This document shows, in pieces, positions 49,858 to 60,036 of a stretch of 64,000 nucleotides of DNA. Location: assembly GCA_020632995.1 (NCBI GenBank), contig JACKEN010000004.1, positions 248,001 to 312,000 on the forward strand. Direction: 5' to 3'. Position numbers and translations under genes: made by a program. Source of the DNA: Deltaproteobacteria bacterium. GTDB lineage: Bacteria > Myxococcota > Kuafuiibacteriia > Kuafuiibacteriales > Kuafuiibacteriaceae. The stretch's first letter is position 1, and every line of letters begins with the position of its first letter. The notes beneath the pieces were generated by a model. The model did not search any database, was not told the origin of the DNA, and saw nothing but the letters and a program-made list of their open reading frames with translations.

Positions 49858-51933
49858 TCAGTGCTCGTGCGCGCCCGACGGCGGCGGGACCGGCTCCGCC
49901 GCCTTCGCGCTCGCGGTGACCTTCGGGATCGCGATGAAGGGCTCGATCCCGAACTCCGGGTAGACCTCGCTCGGGAAGTAGAGCAGGCCGTCCTTCACCA
50001 CCAGCGCGATGGTCTTGATCGCGCGGATGTCCTTCGTCGGATCGCCGGGCACCAGGAAGAAGTCCGCGAGCTTGCCCTTGGCGATCGAGCCGAGCTCCTG
50101 GTCGCGCCCCATGTAGCGCTGCACCTCCAGCGTGTCGCGCGCGAGCACGTCGGCCGGGCTCATGCCGAGGCCGGTGTAGAGCTCGAGCTCGCGGTGGAGG
50201 GTGAAGGCGCCGCCGGTGTCCGTGCCGGGGACGATGAAGATGCCGCGGCGCTGCATGAGCTTCAGCACCTCGACCAGCTTCGCGTAGGCCGCGCGATAGG
50301 CCGCGTCGTCGCCGGGGGCGCTGGTGTCGATCCACTGCCGCTTGAGGCTCCGCTGCACGCTCGGCGGCATGTGATCGAAGTAGTCGACCGCGCCGCGCGG
50401 CACCTTGCCATCACGGTTCAACAGCAGGTGCTCGTGGATCCCGAACGTCGGGTCGATGGCGATCCCGCCCTTCGCCATCGTCTCGATCGTCCCCTGCACC
50501 TTGGCGCCGGCGAGGTCGAGCGGGCCGAGCCGCTTCAGCGCGGTCAGGCGCAGGAGCGTGCGGGTGTCTTCGCCCGGCTCGAGCACCCAGCCGAGCGCGA
50601 TCTGGTTGATGTGCGTCATCTCGTCGTAGCCCGCCGCCATCATCGCGTCGGCGTTGGTGAAGGCGGGCACGTGGCCCGCGACGCGCATCCCGAGCCGGTG
50701 CGCCTCGGCGATCACCGCGGGCACCCAGGCGGGGTTCATCGAGTTGTAGATCTTGATCTGCCAGTAGCCGCGGGCGCCGTACCAGTCGACGGCGGCGACC
50801 GCGGCGGCCTCGGAGTCGGCGAGGATCCCGTTGTTGGCGTTGAAGGGGCTCTTGCCCTCGACGAAGCCCGAGCGGACCACCCGCGGGCCGGCGATCTCGC
50901 CGCCGTCCATCTGCGCGACAAGCTTCGACAGCACCGCGTTGTCGTTGCCCATGTCGCGCACGGTGGTGACCCCCGCGAGCAGGTTGAGCATCGCGTCGTC
51001 CTGCCCGAGGTGGGCGTGCATGTCGGCGAGGCCGGGCACCAGGGTGCCGCCCGCGCCGTCGATCACCGTCTCGCCCGGGGTGATCGGGCTGTCCGCCGGC
51101 TCCACCGCGGCGATGCGACTGCCCATGACCACGACCGAGACACGCTCGGTCAGCGCCTTGGCGACGGGATCGAAGAGGCGCACGTCGGTGACGCGCACCG
51201 GCCCCTCGTAGCGATGGGCGAAGCGCCGCTGCAGGTCTACGTAGCGCCGCGTCGAGAGGTCCGCCGCGATGTCGCGCAGGCGCACCTCCTCACCTTCGTA
51301 GCCCTTCTTGACCACGACCGAGTGCGGGCTGATCACCGCGAAGAGCGACCGGTCGGGCGCGAGGAGGACGTAGGACGGGTCGAGGTCGACGCCCGAGATC
51401 GTGTACTGCGTCGCCTGGACCGGACCGCCCTCGCCATCGATGGTGAAGGTCTCGCCCTCGACGATCTTGAGGCGGCCGCTCGGCAGCGCGGGCAGGCTCC
51501 GGCCCGGCGCCGCGAGCAGCGCGCGCGCCTCGACCCCGAGCACCCACGGGCTGCCGCTCTGCGGCACGTAGAACGCGGGCTCGCTCAGCCGCGCCCTGCC
51601 GGTCCCGGTGTTGTCGGTCCAGCGCGCGGCGCGGCCGACGAGCTTGAAGCGCTCGGCCACCTTGCTCCCGAAGGTCGTGTTGCCGTCGACGCTCCAGGCG
51701 ATCGGCAGGCCCTTCGCGTCGAGGACCAGCGCCTCCTTCATCGTCGGCCCGCGGCCGTTGTTCTTGACGTCGAAGTCGATCGTCGTCGCCGACCCCTGGG
51801 TGTCGGTGTCGACGTGGCCGACGACCTTGCCGCCGGTGATGACCGAGAAGCGCTCCGCCTCGGCGTGGGCGGCGAGCGGGTGCAGCGAGGCCGCGGCGAA
51901 CAGGGCGATGACCCCGGCGAGACGAGCGGACAT
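49858..51933 (-). CDS. Secreted amidohydrolase
   Basis: 691 residues from ATG 51933 with signal peptide (A-G-V-I-A-L-F-A-A-A-S-L-H-P-L-A-A-H-A). The first 250 residues are a beta-rich domain; the amidohydrolase domain then begins with the strand-end motif D-M-H-A-H-L (two metal histidines), later H-V-P-A-F and M-T-H-I-N, and a catalytic-type Asp in G-T-D-T-G. A metal-dependent hydrolase on the periplasmic or extracellular side; substrate unknown. An open frame upstream to 52326 is not supported. An inverted repeat CAGGCGG/CCGCCTG at 51962-51980 lies in the leader. Confidence 0.9.
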   Translation of the reverse strand: MSARLAGVIALFAAASLHPLAAHAEAERFSVITGGKVVGHVDTDTQGSATTIDFDVKNNGRGPTMKEALVLDAKGLPIAWSVDGNTTFGSKVAERFKLVGRAARWTDNTGTGRARLSEPAFYVPQSGSPWVLGVEARALLAAPGRSLPALPSGRLKIVEGETFTIDGEGGPVQATQYTISGVDLDPSYVLLAPDRSLFAVISPHSVVVKKGYEGEEVRLRDIAADLSTRRYVDLQRRFAHRYEGPVRVTDVRLFDPVAKALTERVSVVVMGSRIAAVEPADSPITPGETVIDGAGGTLVPGLADMHAHLGQDDAMLNLLAGVTTVRDMGNDNAVLSKLVAQMDGGEIAGPRVVRSGFVEGKSPFNANNGILADSEAAAVAAVDWYGARGYWQIKIYNSMNPAWVPAVIAEAHRLGMRVAGHVPAFTNADAMMAAGYDEMTHINQIALGWVLEPGEDTRTLLRLTALKRLGPLDLAGAKVQGTIETMAKGGIAIDPTFGIHEHLLLNRDGKVPRGAVDYFDHMPPSVQRSLKRQWIDTSAPGDDAAYRAAYAKLVEVLKLMQRRGIFIVPGTDTGGAFTLHRELELYTGLGMSPADVLARDTLEVQRYMGRDQELGSIAKGKLADFFLVPGDPTKDIRAIKTIALVVKDGLLYFPSEVYPEFGIEPFIAIPKVTASAKAAEPVPPPSGAHEH

Positions 51934-52096
51934 GGGCGCGAAGCTACCCCACGGACCTGGCCAGGCGGAACGCCCGCCTGACGCGGGAGTAAACCCTGTG
52001 TCCGGGTTGCCAGGCGGGGCCCGGCTCCCGGCAAACGCACCGCGCAGCGCACGAGCGCGCCATGGAGTGGGGGTGACCTCGCGATATGCGATCGAG

Positions 52097-52125
52097 TTGA
52101 CATAAATGTGAACCCTCACTACTTC
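52097..52125 (+). promoter_or_regulatory. Candidate sigma-70-type promoter of TRAP operon
   Basis: TTGACA (52097-52102), a perfect -35 match, is followed after 17 bp by TACTTC (52120-52125), a weak -10. The ATG at 52135 lies 10 bp further, so transcription would start at or next to the start codon, which is odd; a start downstream or a different -10 remains possible. The remaining part of 51934-52134 shows no ORF. Confidence 0.3.
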
Positions 52126-52134
52126 AGCCAACTG

Positions 52135-53056
52135 ATGCGGACGATTTCGTACCTCGGATTGACCCTGCTCGGCACCATCGGCCTGGCAGCCTGCGCCTCG
52201 GCCGGGCGGACCGCGGCCTGGGAGAAGCAAGACAGCGCCGCCGTCGGCACGCGCACCTCCTGCCGGCCGCGACCGGGCTGATGGAAAAAGGCGAGGCGAG
52301 GGCCACTGGGCCAAGCGCGACGACAAGGCCCGAGCTCGAGCAGGCGATCAACGCCTGGGAAGGTGGTGGCGGAGGACGCCAAGAACGCGCAGGCCCTGGT
52401 GGGCGCGGCTGTCCGGGCCCACTACTTCCTGGCCGACGGGTTCCTGGCGGTGGAGGGCGCGCCCAGGCCGAGAGTTCGCGGCCTACCAGACCGCGTGGAC
52501 TACGGCGAGCGGGCCCTCCTCATCCTCGACCCGGGCTTCGAGCAGCAGATGCGGGCAGAGGCGAAGTTCGAGGACGCGATCAAGGGCATCGGCGGCGACG
52601 CCCTGCCCGCGGCGTGCTGGTACGCGGTCGCCTGGGGCGCTTCGCGAGCAAGCGGGGCCTCAGCCAGCGCCTGTTCTGCTGGGCGACAAGCTCAAGGCCA
52701 CGATGGAGCGCATCATGGAGCTCGACCGCGGCTACGCGTTCCACGGCGCGGCGGCCGCACCGCTACTTCGGCGCCTTCTTACGCCATCCTCCGCTCGATC
52801 GCCGGGCAAGGACCTCGACAAGTCGGCCGAGCACTTCACCCGGTCGCTGCTGGCGGCGCCGCCCCGGCTACCTCGGCACCAAGGTCGTCGCCCAGCCTTC
52901 TCGCGGTAGAGGCGGGACGACGAGGACCTGTACCGCGTCGCTCCTCGCTGAGGTGATCAAGGCCAACGCGGACGCGGTGCCCGAGGTCGGCCCGAGAACC
53001 GGCCGCGCAGCGCAGCCGCCCAGAAGATGCTCGACGGCATCGGTGAGGTGTTCTGA
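52135..53056 (+). CDS. TRAP transporter TatT-type TPR lipoprotein (many frame breaks)
   Basis: ATG 52135 opens a signal peptide with lipobox L-A-A-C. Stitching across frequent breaks yields a TPR-like lipoprotein: A-I-N-A-W-E, V-V-A-E-D-A-K-N-A-Q-A-L-V-G-A, Y-G-E-R-A-L-L-I-L-D-P-G-F, A-T-M-E-R-I-M-E-L-D-R-G-Y-A-F-H-G, G-E-V-F at the stop. This fits the TatT (TRAP-associated T component) family, which assists C4-dicarboxylate-type TRAP transporters. The protein-level signal is clear but the exact sequence is unreliable. Overlaps dctP by one base. Confidence 0.7.
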
Positions 53057-54127
53057 TGCGGCGCGGCGCGAGCCTTTTGCGCGAGGCCTGACCGCGGCGT
53101 TGGTGGTGGGCCTGCTGGCGGGGCCCGCCCGGGCGGGCGACGCGGACGGGCAGTTCGTCGTGAAGGTCGGCACGGTGGCCCCCGACGGGACGCCGTGGTC
53201 CGAGCTGATGAAGCCGAGGGTCAAGAAGCGCTTCTGGGAAGAGTCCGCAGACAAGATCAGCGCGCTGAAGGTCTATCTGGGCGGGCGCCTGGGCGGTGAG
53301 AAGGCGATGGCCCGGGAGACGCGACGAGGGCGGATCCAGCTCTTCGGTGGCTCCACCGCCGCCCTCGCGACCATCGTGCCCGAGCTCTACGATGCTCGAG
53401 GCGCCGTTCCTGTTCGGAGTCCTCCGGGAGGCGGACTTCGTGCTCGACCAGTACGCCAGGCCGCACGTCGAGCCCGAGCTCCTCGAGAAGGCGGGCTTCA
53501 AGTTCTTCCAGTACTCCGAGAACAGCTGGCACGGCCTCGCGCTGAAGAGGCCAGTGCCTGAAGTCGCTGGGCGATCTGAAGGGCGAAAGATCCGCTCCCA
53601 GGAGAGGCCAAGATCCACCTGGACACCAGCACCCGCGATGGGCGCCAACGCGGTGGAGATGAGCGTGCCTGCCCGGTGCTGCCGGCCCGGAGCAGGGGCT
53701 GGTCGACGGGTTCTCCAGCACCCCCGCTCTTCTCGTTCGCCACCAGCTGGTACCAGGGCGTCAGCTCGATACACGGTGACCGAGCACATCTACCATCCGG
53801 CCATGCTGGTGTACTTCCCAAGAAGTCGGTTCAAACAAGCAGCCCGCGGATGTCAGAAGGTCCTGCTGGGCGGCGTGGAGGTGATCAGACCTTCGGCCGC
53901 ACCGGGATCCGGGCGATCAGGGAAGGGGCCTCATCGACAACTTCCGGAAGTCCAAGATCGAGGTCTGCGACGCGAGGCCCGCGCTCAAGGCGGAGATGAA
54001 GAAGGCGACCGGGTCGATCTTCGAGACCCTACCGCAAGGCGGCCAGCGCAGACGGCACCAAGAAGCTCTTCGACGCGCCATCCTCGAGGGCAAGAAGGCC
54101 TTCGCCAAGAAGAACGCCGCGAAGTAG
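53056..54127 (+). CDS. dctP: TRAP transporter solute-binding protein DctP (many frame breaks)
   Basis: Stitched frames give a signal peptide, then F-V-V-K-V-G-T-V-A-P-D-G-T-P-W, L-K-V-Y-L-G-G-R-L-G-G-E, F-K-F-F-Q-Y-S-E-N-S-W-H-G-L-A, A-N-A-V-E-M-S-V-P, Q-G-L-V-D-G-F-S-S-T and a Lys-rich end A-K-K-N-A-A-K. These are the DctP family landmarks. It captures an organic acid in the periplasm and delivers it to the DctQM permease. The ligand is not deducible. Several single-base breaks make the raw sequence untranslatable. Confidence 0.8.
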
Positions 54128-54137
54128 CCGCGCTGCC

Positions 54138-55019
54138 ATGAAGAGCCTGCCTCGGCGGCCTCCTCCTCAGCTCGTTCGTCAGCGTCCTGCACCCCTGGGC
54201 GGGAGTGGGCCTGGTTGGCTGCCTGGTCGTCGGCGGGCCCGATCGCCGCCCGCCTGGCCAGGGGCCTGTCCCCGCGAGCCTGGTTCGCCGCCCTCAACGA
54301 GGCGGTGTACCGGGGCGAGCAGGCGGTCGGCCTGGCGGTCGCGCTGATGGTCATGCGCCGGGGTGGTGTTCATCGCACCGTGGTCTGGCGCACCATCCAC
54401 GCCGTGGAGGGAGGACCGCGTCTTCGACGGGTTCCACCGCCAGTAGCATCCTCGCGCTCTGCCTGATCGGCGGGTTACACCGCCCGCTGGCTGGGGGCCT
54501 CCGTCGCGCGGCGCGCGGGCGCAGGCCTGCTTGCATTCGGGTTGCTCTCGGCGTTCGGCGCGGCGGTGGCGGCGGCGCCCACCGGCTTCGGGTGGTCGCA
54601 GCGCCTGGCCCTTGTGCTGATCCTGTGGGTGGGGATGCTGGGCTCGTCGATGGCCACCCAGGAGGCGCCGGCACATCGCGGTGGACGCCGTGAAGCGCGC
54701 GGTGCCAGAGCGCGCCTCCGACGTGGCTTCGAGGTGGCCGCGGGCCTCCTGACGGTGGGCCTGTGCGTCGTGCTGATGCTCCTCGCGACCAGCTACGCGC
54801 GGGGCAACTACGTGGACTGGATCAGTCCGACATGAAGGCCTTCCTGTTCGAGTCCCTGGAGGCGCCCCTACTGGGTGGCGTCGGTCCCCATCCCCATCGG
54901 GTTTCGGGTTGATGGCGGCGCGCTTCCTCGGGGGTGGTGCTGTACGGGGCCAGGGAGGTCGACACTCCTCACGTCGGTGGGGCGCAGGCGGCTCTGAGCG
55001 CCAGGAGGTGCGCGCGTGA
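54138..55019 (+). CDS. dctQ: TRAP transporter small permease DctQ (many frame breaks)
   Basis: Starts ATG 54138, 10 bp after dctP. Hydrophobic helices appear in different frames (L-A-V-A-L-M-V-M; F-G-W-S-Q-R-L-A-L-V-L-I-L-W-V-G-M-L; V-G-L-C-V-V-L-M-L-L-A-T-S-Y). The pattern R-R/H-I-A-V-D-A-V-K-R between helices is the usual DctQ loop. Larger than typical (near 290 residues). Its stop overlaps the dctM start (GTGA). Confidence 0.7.
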
Positions 55020-56474
55020 GCCTCCAGGTCTTCGACGTCATCCTCCTGCGCGGTGCTGGTGGCGGCGGGGGCGCCGCCTTCTCGAAGAACCGCGTGGTCT
55101 CCGCGCTCTTCGCGGGCTTCGCGGTCAGCCTGTACTTCGTCGCCTCCCCACCGTGTTCCTCGTCCTGGGGTTGGTGCTGTTGCTCCTGATCCTCAGGACG
55201 CCGCTGTTCGTCACGATCGGCGTCCTGACCTTCGGCTGCCTGTACTTCCTGTCCTCCGACTATCGTGAGTTCTCGGCCTTCGAGCCTGGTGATCGGGAAG
55301 ATCTTCGGCCTCACCGACCAGAACGTGCTCCTGGCCATCCTGTTCGTGGTGGCGGGCTCCCTGATGACCGCGGGCGGGATCGCGCGGCGCATCGTGGACT
55401 TCGCGGACGCCCTCATCGGCTGGCTGGCTCCCTGGGGGCATGGCCGCGGTGGCGGTGCTGTCGTGCATGTCTCTTCGCCGCCATCTCCGGCAGCTCGCCG
55501 GTCGACGGTGATCGCCATCGGCTCCATCATGATGCCGGCCCTGGTCGCGAAGGGCAGACGGCGAGAAAGTTCTCGTTGGGCCTGGTCACCACCGCGGGCT
55601 CCCTCGGCATCCTCATCCCGGAGCTCCATCCCCCCGATCATCTACGCGATCATGGGTGAGCGGGTGATGTCGGTGAACGTGGCCGACTTCTTCATGGCCG
55701 GCATCGGGCCCTGAGGCTCCTCATCGGCGGGCTCCCTCATCGCGTACTCGGTGTTCCATGGGGTGCGCCGCCCCGACTTCTCCTGAGGCGAGGTCCGCCC
55801 GCCCTCACCTCGGATGATCTTCAGGCGCTTCATGGACGGCTTCTGGGCCCTCCTCCTGCCGGTGATCGTCCCGGCGGCATCTACCCGATCTTCGGCGACA
55901 AGGGATCTTCACCCCACCGAGGCCGCGGCCTGGCGGTGGTCTACGCGTTCGTGGTGGAGCTGTTCGTCACCGCGAGCTCGCTTCCGCGGCCATCCCGCCC
56001 CTGTTGTTCGAGTCCGCGGTGTTGATGGGTCGCCCGGGATCCTGGTGATGAGCTTCGCGCTGAACCACTTCCTCGTCGAGGAGCAGGTCCCAGGAGACGC
56101 GGCGGGTGGCGTGGATGACCAGCCTGACCTCGACCGGGTCACCTTCCTCATCATCCTCAACGTCTTCCTGCTCCTCATCGGGTGCCCCATGGACATCGTG
56201 AGCGCGATCCTGATCGTGGACCCCGCTCGTCGCGCCGATCATCGCGCGGGGTTCGAGATCGATCCGCTGCACTCCGATCATCTTCGTGGTCAACCTGGAG
56301 ATCGGCTACCTGACCCCGCCCATCGGCCTGAACCTCTTCGTCTCCGCCACCCTGTTCTCGAAGCCGATCGGCTTCGTGATGCGCTCTGCGGCCAGCTTCA
56401 CCGCCATCATGCTGGTGGGGCTCGTGCTGATCACCTGGTCCGAGCCCATCGCGGGCGGCATCCCCAGGTGCTGA
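55016..56474 (+). CDS. dctM: TRAP transporter large permease DctM (many frame breaks)
   Basis: Stitched sequence shows about a dozen helices and family blocks: L-R-T-P-L-F-V-T-I-G-V, F-A-A-I-S-G-S-S-P-V-T, G-S-I-M-M-P-A-L, S-L-G-I-L-I-P, M-D-I-V-S-A-I-L-I-V, N-L-E-I-G-Y-L-T-P-P-I-G-L-N-L. The last two are DctM signatures. It imports organic acids driven by a sodium or proton gradient. The stop in the sequence is at 56472-56474, but the frame I-P-Q-V-L-N-G-G-E-F-R-F continues beyond it, so the true C-terminus may be longer. Confidence 0.75.
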
Positions 56475-56772
56475 ACGGCGGTGAGTTTCGCTTTGCCAGC
56501 CCCGCGCCCCCGGCCCCCGCCCATGCCTGCGGTGGCGGACGACGACGACGACCTGGACGACGAGCCTCGCGCCTGCGAGGCCTGGGCGCCGGCGTGAAGT
56601 CGGTGATGGAGCCAGGCGGAAGGCGCCCGGGGGCGCCACCGTCCGCGATCAGGAGGGGGCGGCGGACGACGACGACGACCTGGAGGACGACGAAGAGGAC
56701 GGCGCGGCGGAGGGGGGCCGAGTGAAGTCGGTGATGGAGCTCATGAAGGAGCAGGGCGCCACCGCCGAGTAG
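56475..56772 (+). CDS. Acidic Asp-rich tail or small ORF with internal duplication
   Basis: Either an extension of DctM or a separate small protein; frame breaks prevent a choice. Two imperfect tandem copies, about 127 bp apart, each carry a run of Asp codons (from 56534 and 56661, D-D-D-D-D-L-D/E-D) followed by V-K-S-V-M-E (from 56594 and 56722). The end reads V-M-E-L-M-K-E-Q-G-A-T-A-E before a stop at 56770-56772. No family recognised. Confidence 0.4.
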
Positions 56773-56780
56773 GCGGCGCG

Positions 56781-59700
56781 CTACCCCACGTCCTTGGCGA
56801 GGCGGAAGCCCAGCCCGGTGTTCACGAAGTCGGGCTTGGTGATGTGGCGGAAGGCCACCCGGCAGAACAGGCCGGTGTCGGCCCAGCAGCCGCCGCGCAT
56901 CACCGGCGCGCGCTCGCCGTCGACCTCGGTGAGGCAGATCTCCCGGACCCCGCCCGCCATGTCCCGCGCCCCGTAGGGCGAGGTGTCGGTGGCGAAGGTC
57001 CCCACCGGCTCCGGCTCGGGGTAAGGCGTGTTGCGGGAGTTCTTCATCTTGCAGAACGTGGGGTCGAAGTGGTCACCCCACGGGAAGAAGCGGCCGTCCA
57101 CCCCGCGGGCCGCCTTCTCCCACTCGTCCTCCTCCGGCAGGCGCAGGCGCTCCCCGGTGAGGTCGCGGCGCCAGGCGATGTAGGCCTCGCGTCCTCCATG
57201 CTGATGCCCGCCACCGGCAGGCTCCCCGTCCACTCGTGCCCCGACGGTGAGCGCTCCGGGTACACGAAGCTGTGCCGGGACTCGTCCCACGTCCAGTAGT
57301 GCCCCTCCTGAGCCCGGGCCCGGGGCACGTGCCGCAGGGCGGCTTGCAGATCTCGCGGGCCCGCGCGTTGATGAAGGCCAGGTACTCGTCGCACGTCACC
57401 GGGTACCGCGCGATGCAGAAGTCCGGGATGTCCTTCACCCGGCGCTCCTCGGCCCCGTGGGCGATCGCGTCGCCGCCCAGGATCGCCGGGCCACCGGGGA
57501 CGAAGACGAAGTCGTCGCCCACCTCGCGCCCGCTCCGGAACGACAAGTGAACCTGCACCGTCTCCGCCCGGCCCACGTTCACCGGGCGCAGGATGGTGCG
57601 CTCGCCCGGGCGGTGACAGATCAACAGGTAGCTCCCGATCGGGATCTCGAAGCGCTCCACCGGCGCCATCCCCAGGTCCCGCTCGTCCGCCGGCTCCAGC
57701 ACCCGATCGCGGGGCTCGAGCCGAGCGAGGCGCAGCGCCACGTCGTCGTGGTCCGCGGTGATCTCGAGGGTGCCGTCGCCCTCGAGGACCCGGGCCCACA
57801 CCCCGTCGTCGTAGCGGGCGACCAGGCTCCGGTAGTAGCGCTGGCCCTCGCGATCCCGCGCCCGCTCCGCCTCGCCGAAGCGCGCGTGGTACAGCGCGGC
57901 GAGGGCGCTCCTCGCCTCGCGGTCGTCCGGCACCTCGCCCAGCGCGCGCAGGAAGTCCGCCTCCGCCTCTTCGAACGCGCCCACCGCGTCGATCTTCAGC
58001 TCGCTGACCCGGTCCTCGACCGCCCAGATGCGCTGCTTGTCGGCCACGTCGGCCCAGGGCGGGACCTCCTTGCCCAGGCGCTTCGCCTCGGCCTCCGCGG
58101 TCTGCAGCTCCACCTTGAGCATCTGCCAGCGCTCCACCGAGGCGCGCCCCGCGCGCAAGCGAGCCTTCGCCTCGCGGCCCCGGCGCTCGCGCTCCTTGGC
58201 GCCCTCGAGGATCCGCCCGAGCTCCGCCTGCAAGCTCACCTGCACGAGGCCGCTCCGCCGGCTTGTGGGCCATCGCCCGCAGGCAGAGCTCCTCGAGCGC
58301 CTCGGGGATGGCGAGGTGCGGCGCCCGCTCGCGCGGCGGCGTGAGGTCACCCCGGCGCACCTTCATCACGGTGGGGACGAAGCCGAGGTCGAGGTAGGGC
58401 GGCTCCAGGGTGAGGATCTCGTAGAGCACCGCCCCCAGCCCGTAGACGTCGCTGCGGTTGGTGAGCAGCTCGGGCCGCCCCTCGGTCGCCTCGGGGGACA
58501 TGTACTGTGGGGTCCCGGTGATGGTGCCGGACTGGGTCTCGGCCGCCGAGTAACGCCCGAGGAGCTCCACCCGCGGCTCCTCGAGGTCCACCGACGGCTC
58601 CTCGCGCCCGAGCACCTTCGCGAGGCCCCAGTCGATCAGGATCGCCTCACCGTAGCGGCCGACCATGATGTTGGCCGGCTTGATGTCGCGGTGGATGACC
58701 CCGCGGTCATGGGCGAAGGCCACCGCGTTGGCGATCTGCTGGAAGATCGTGAGCAGGCGCGGCCGGGTGAACTCCTCGACCGTGGGCTGATCGCCGCCCT
58801 CGAGGTCGGTGAGGATCTCGGCCAGGGTGCGCCCGGAGAGCTTCTTCATCACGTAGAAGGGCTCGCCCGAGGGGAGCCGCCCCACGTCGTGGATCGGGAT
58901 GATCGACGGGTGCTCGAGCTGCCCGGTGGCCTGCACCTCGGTCCAGAAGCGCCGGACCATGCTGTCGGGGGCGTCGTTGCCCCCGAGCAGGACCTTCACC
59001 GCCACCTCCCGCCCGATCTCGGCGTCCTTGGCGCACAGGATCCGGCCCATGCCGCCGCGTCCGATCTCGCCCAGCATCCGGTAGCGCTCGTCCATGCGCC
59101 GGCCGCTCGGGGCGAGGCGCTCCTCGAGGGGCTCGAGCGGGACGTCCACCTCGTTCGGCTCCGCGGGTGGTGGTCTCGTCCAGGGCGCCGGAGGGGTACG
59201 GCCCCGCGAGCTCCGGGAGCCGCGTGGCCTCGGGGTCGGACCACGGGTCGCGGGCGGCCGAGGACACCGTCTCGACGTCGATGAGGGACACGTCGGGCAC
59301 CTCCGCCCGCAGGGTGGTGGGCTCGAGGCCGGAGAACCGGTCGACCCCCACCGCCCGGGCGTCGAAGGCCGGCACCGAGGGCCGCGTGGGCCCGAGGCCG
59401 TCCCACTCGCGCGAGCCCACCCGGGCCACGCCCTCGGCCCCCACCGCGGTCAGGGGGCGCGGGGTGAGGGCGTCGTCGTCCTCCTCGTCGAGGGCCTCCC
59501 GGACCTCCGCCAGCTGGATCTCGCCCTCCGAGGCCGACTCGAGCATCGGCTCCGGGTCGCTGTCGGTGTCCCGCAAGAGCGGCACCTTGGGCATGTCGAA
59601 CCAGGTGTCGTGGTCGTCCTCGAAGCCGTTTCGGCGGGCGGGCCCCACGGGCGCGGAGGGGCCGGAGGCGCTGCGGGCCTCGGTGATCCCCTCGCGGCGG

Positions 59701-59888
59701 CGGGCCACCTCGGCCCGGAACGCCACCACCTTCTGGGGGTCCATCGCGCCCAGGTGCACGAGGCTCTCCCCCAGGTCCCGGCGGGAGCGGGCGGAATCCT
59801 CGAGGGCGGCCAGCACCGTCTCCACCGGCAGGGCGGCGCGGCGGATCAGGTGCGCGGCGAGGGCTCGGTCTTCGGGGCGCAGGACCAT
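56781..59888 (-). CDS. Ser/Thr protein kinase fused to FGE-like domain (frame changes near 59165, 58255, 57310, 57195)
   Basis: About 1035 residues after bridging four breaks. Residues 1-240 are an acidic regulatory region. The kinase domain has G-R-G-G-M-G-R-I, K in V-A-V-K-V-L, H-R-D-I-K-P-A-N and an unusual D-W-G-L-A-K in place of D-F-G, then P-Q-Y-M-S-P-E. A coiled-coil and helical linker follows, with no obvious membrane helix. The C-terminal 240 residues are FGE-like: F-V-P-G-G-P-A-I-L-G-G, R-Y-P-V-T-C-D-E-Y, R-L-P-E-E-D-E-W-E-K-A-A-R-G, D-M-A-G-G-V-R-E and G-L-G-F-R-L-A. Kinase-FGE fusions are known in Myxococcota and planctomycetes. The kinase is probably active since W at the DFG Phe position is tolerated in this group. 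Confidence 0.88.
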
Positions 59889-60036
59889 AGAGGGCGCCGG
59901 GGCGGCGCGGCCGTACCATACCAGAAGGCGAAGGATGCTTGCCGCCCCCGGCGCGGTGCGCTATGCGCTACTCCCCCTGAGGTCGGCCCAGGCGCCGACC
60001 GGGAAGACCCGAAGCTCGGGATCGGAGACCAATCTC

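Noticed and set aside
52135..56772. Pseudogenised TRAP operon
   Set aside because: Residue conservation between breaks and the clustering of indels favour sequence error; kept as CDS with low sequence reliability, pending read evidence.
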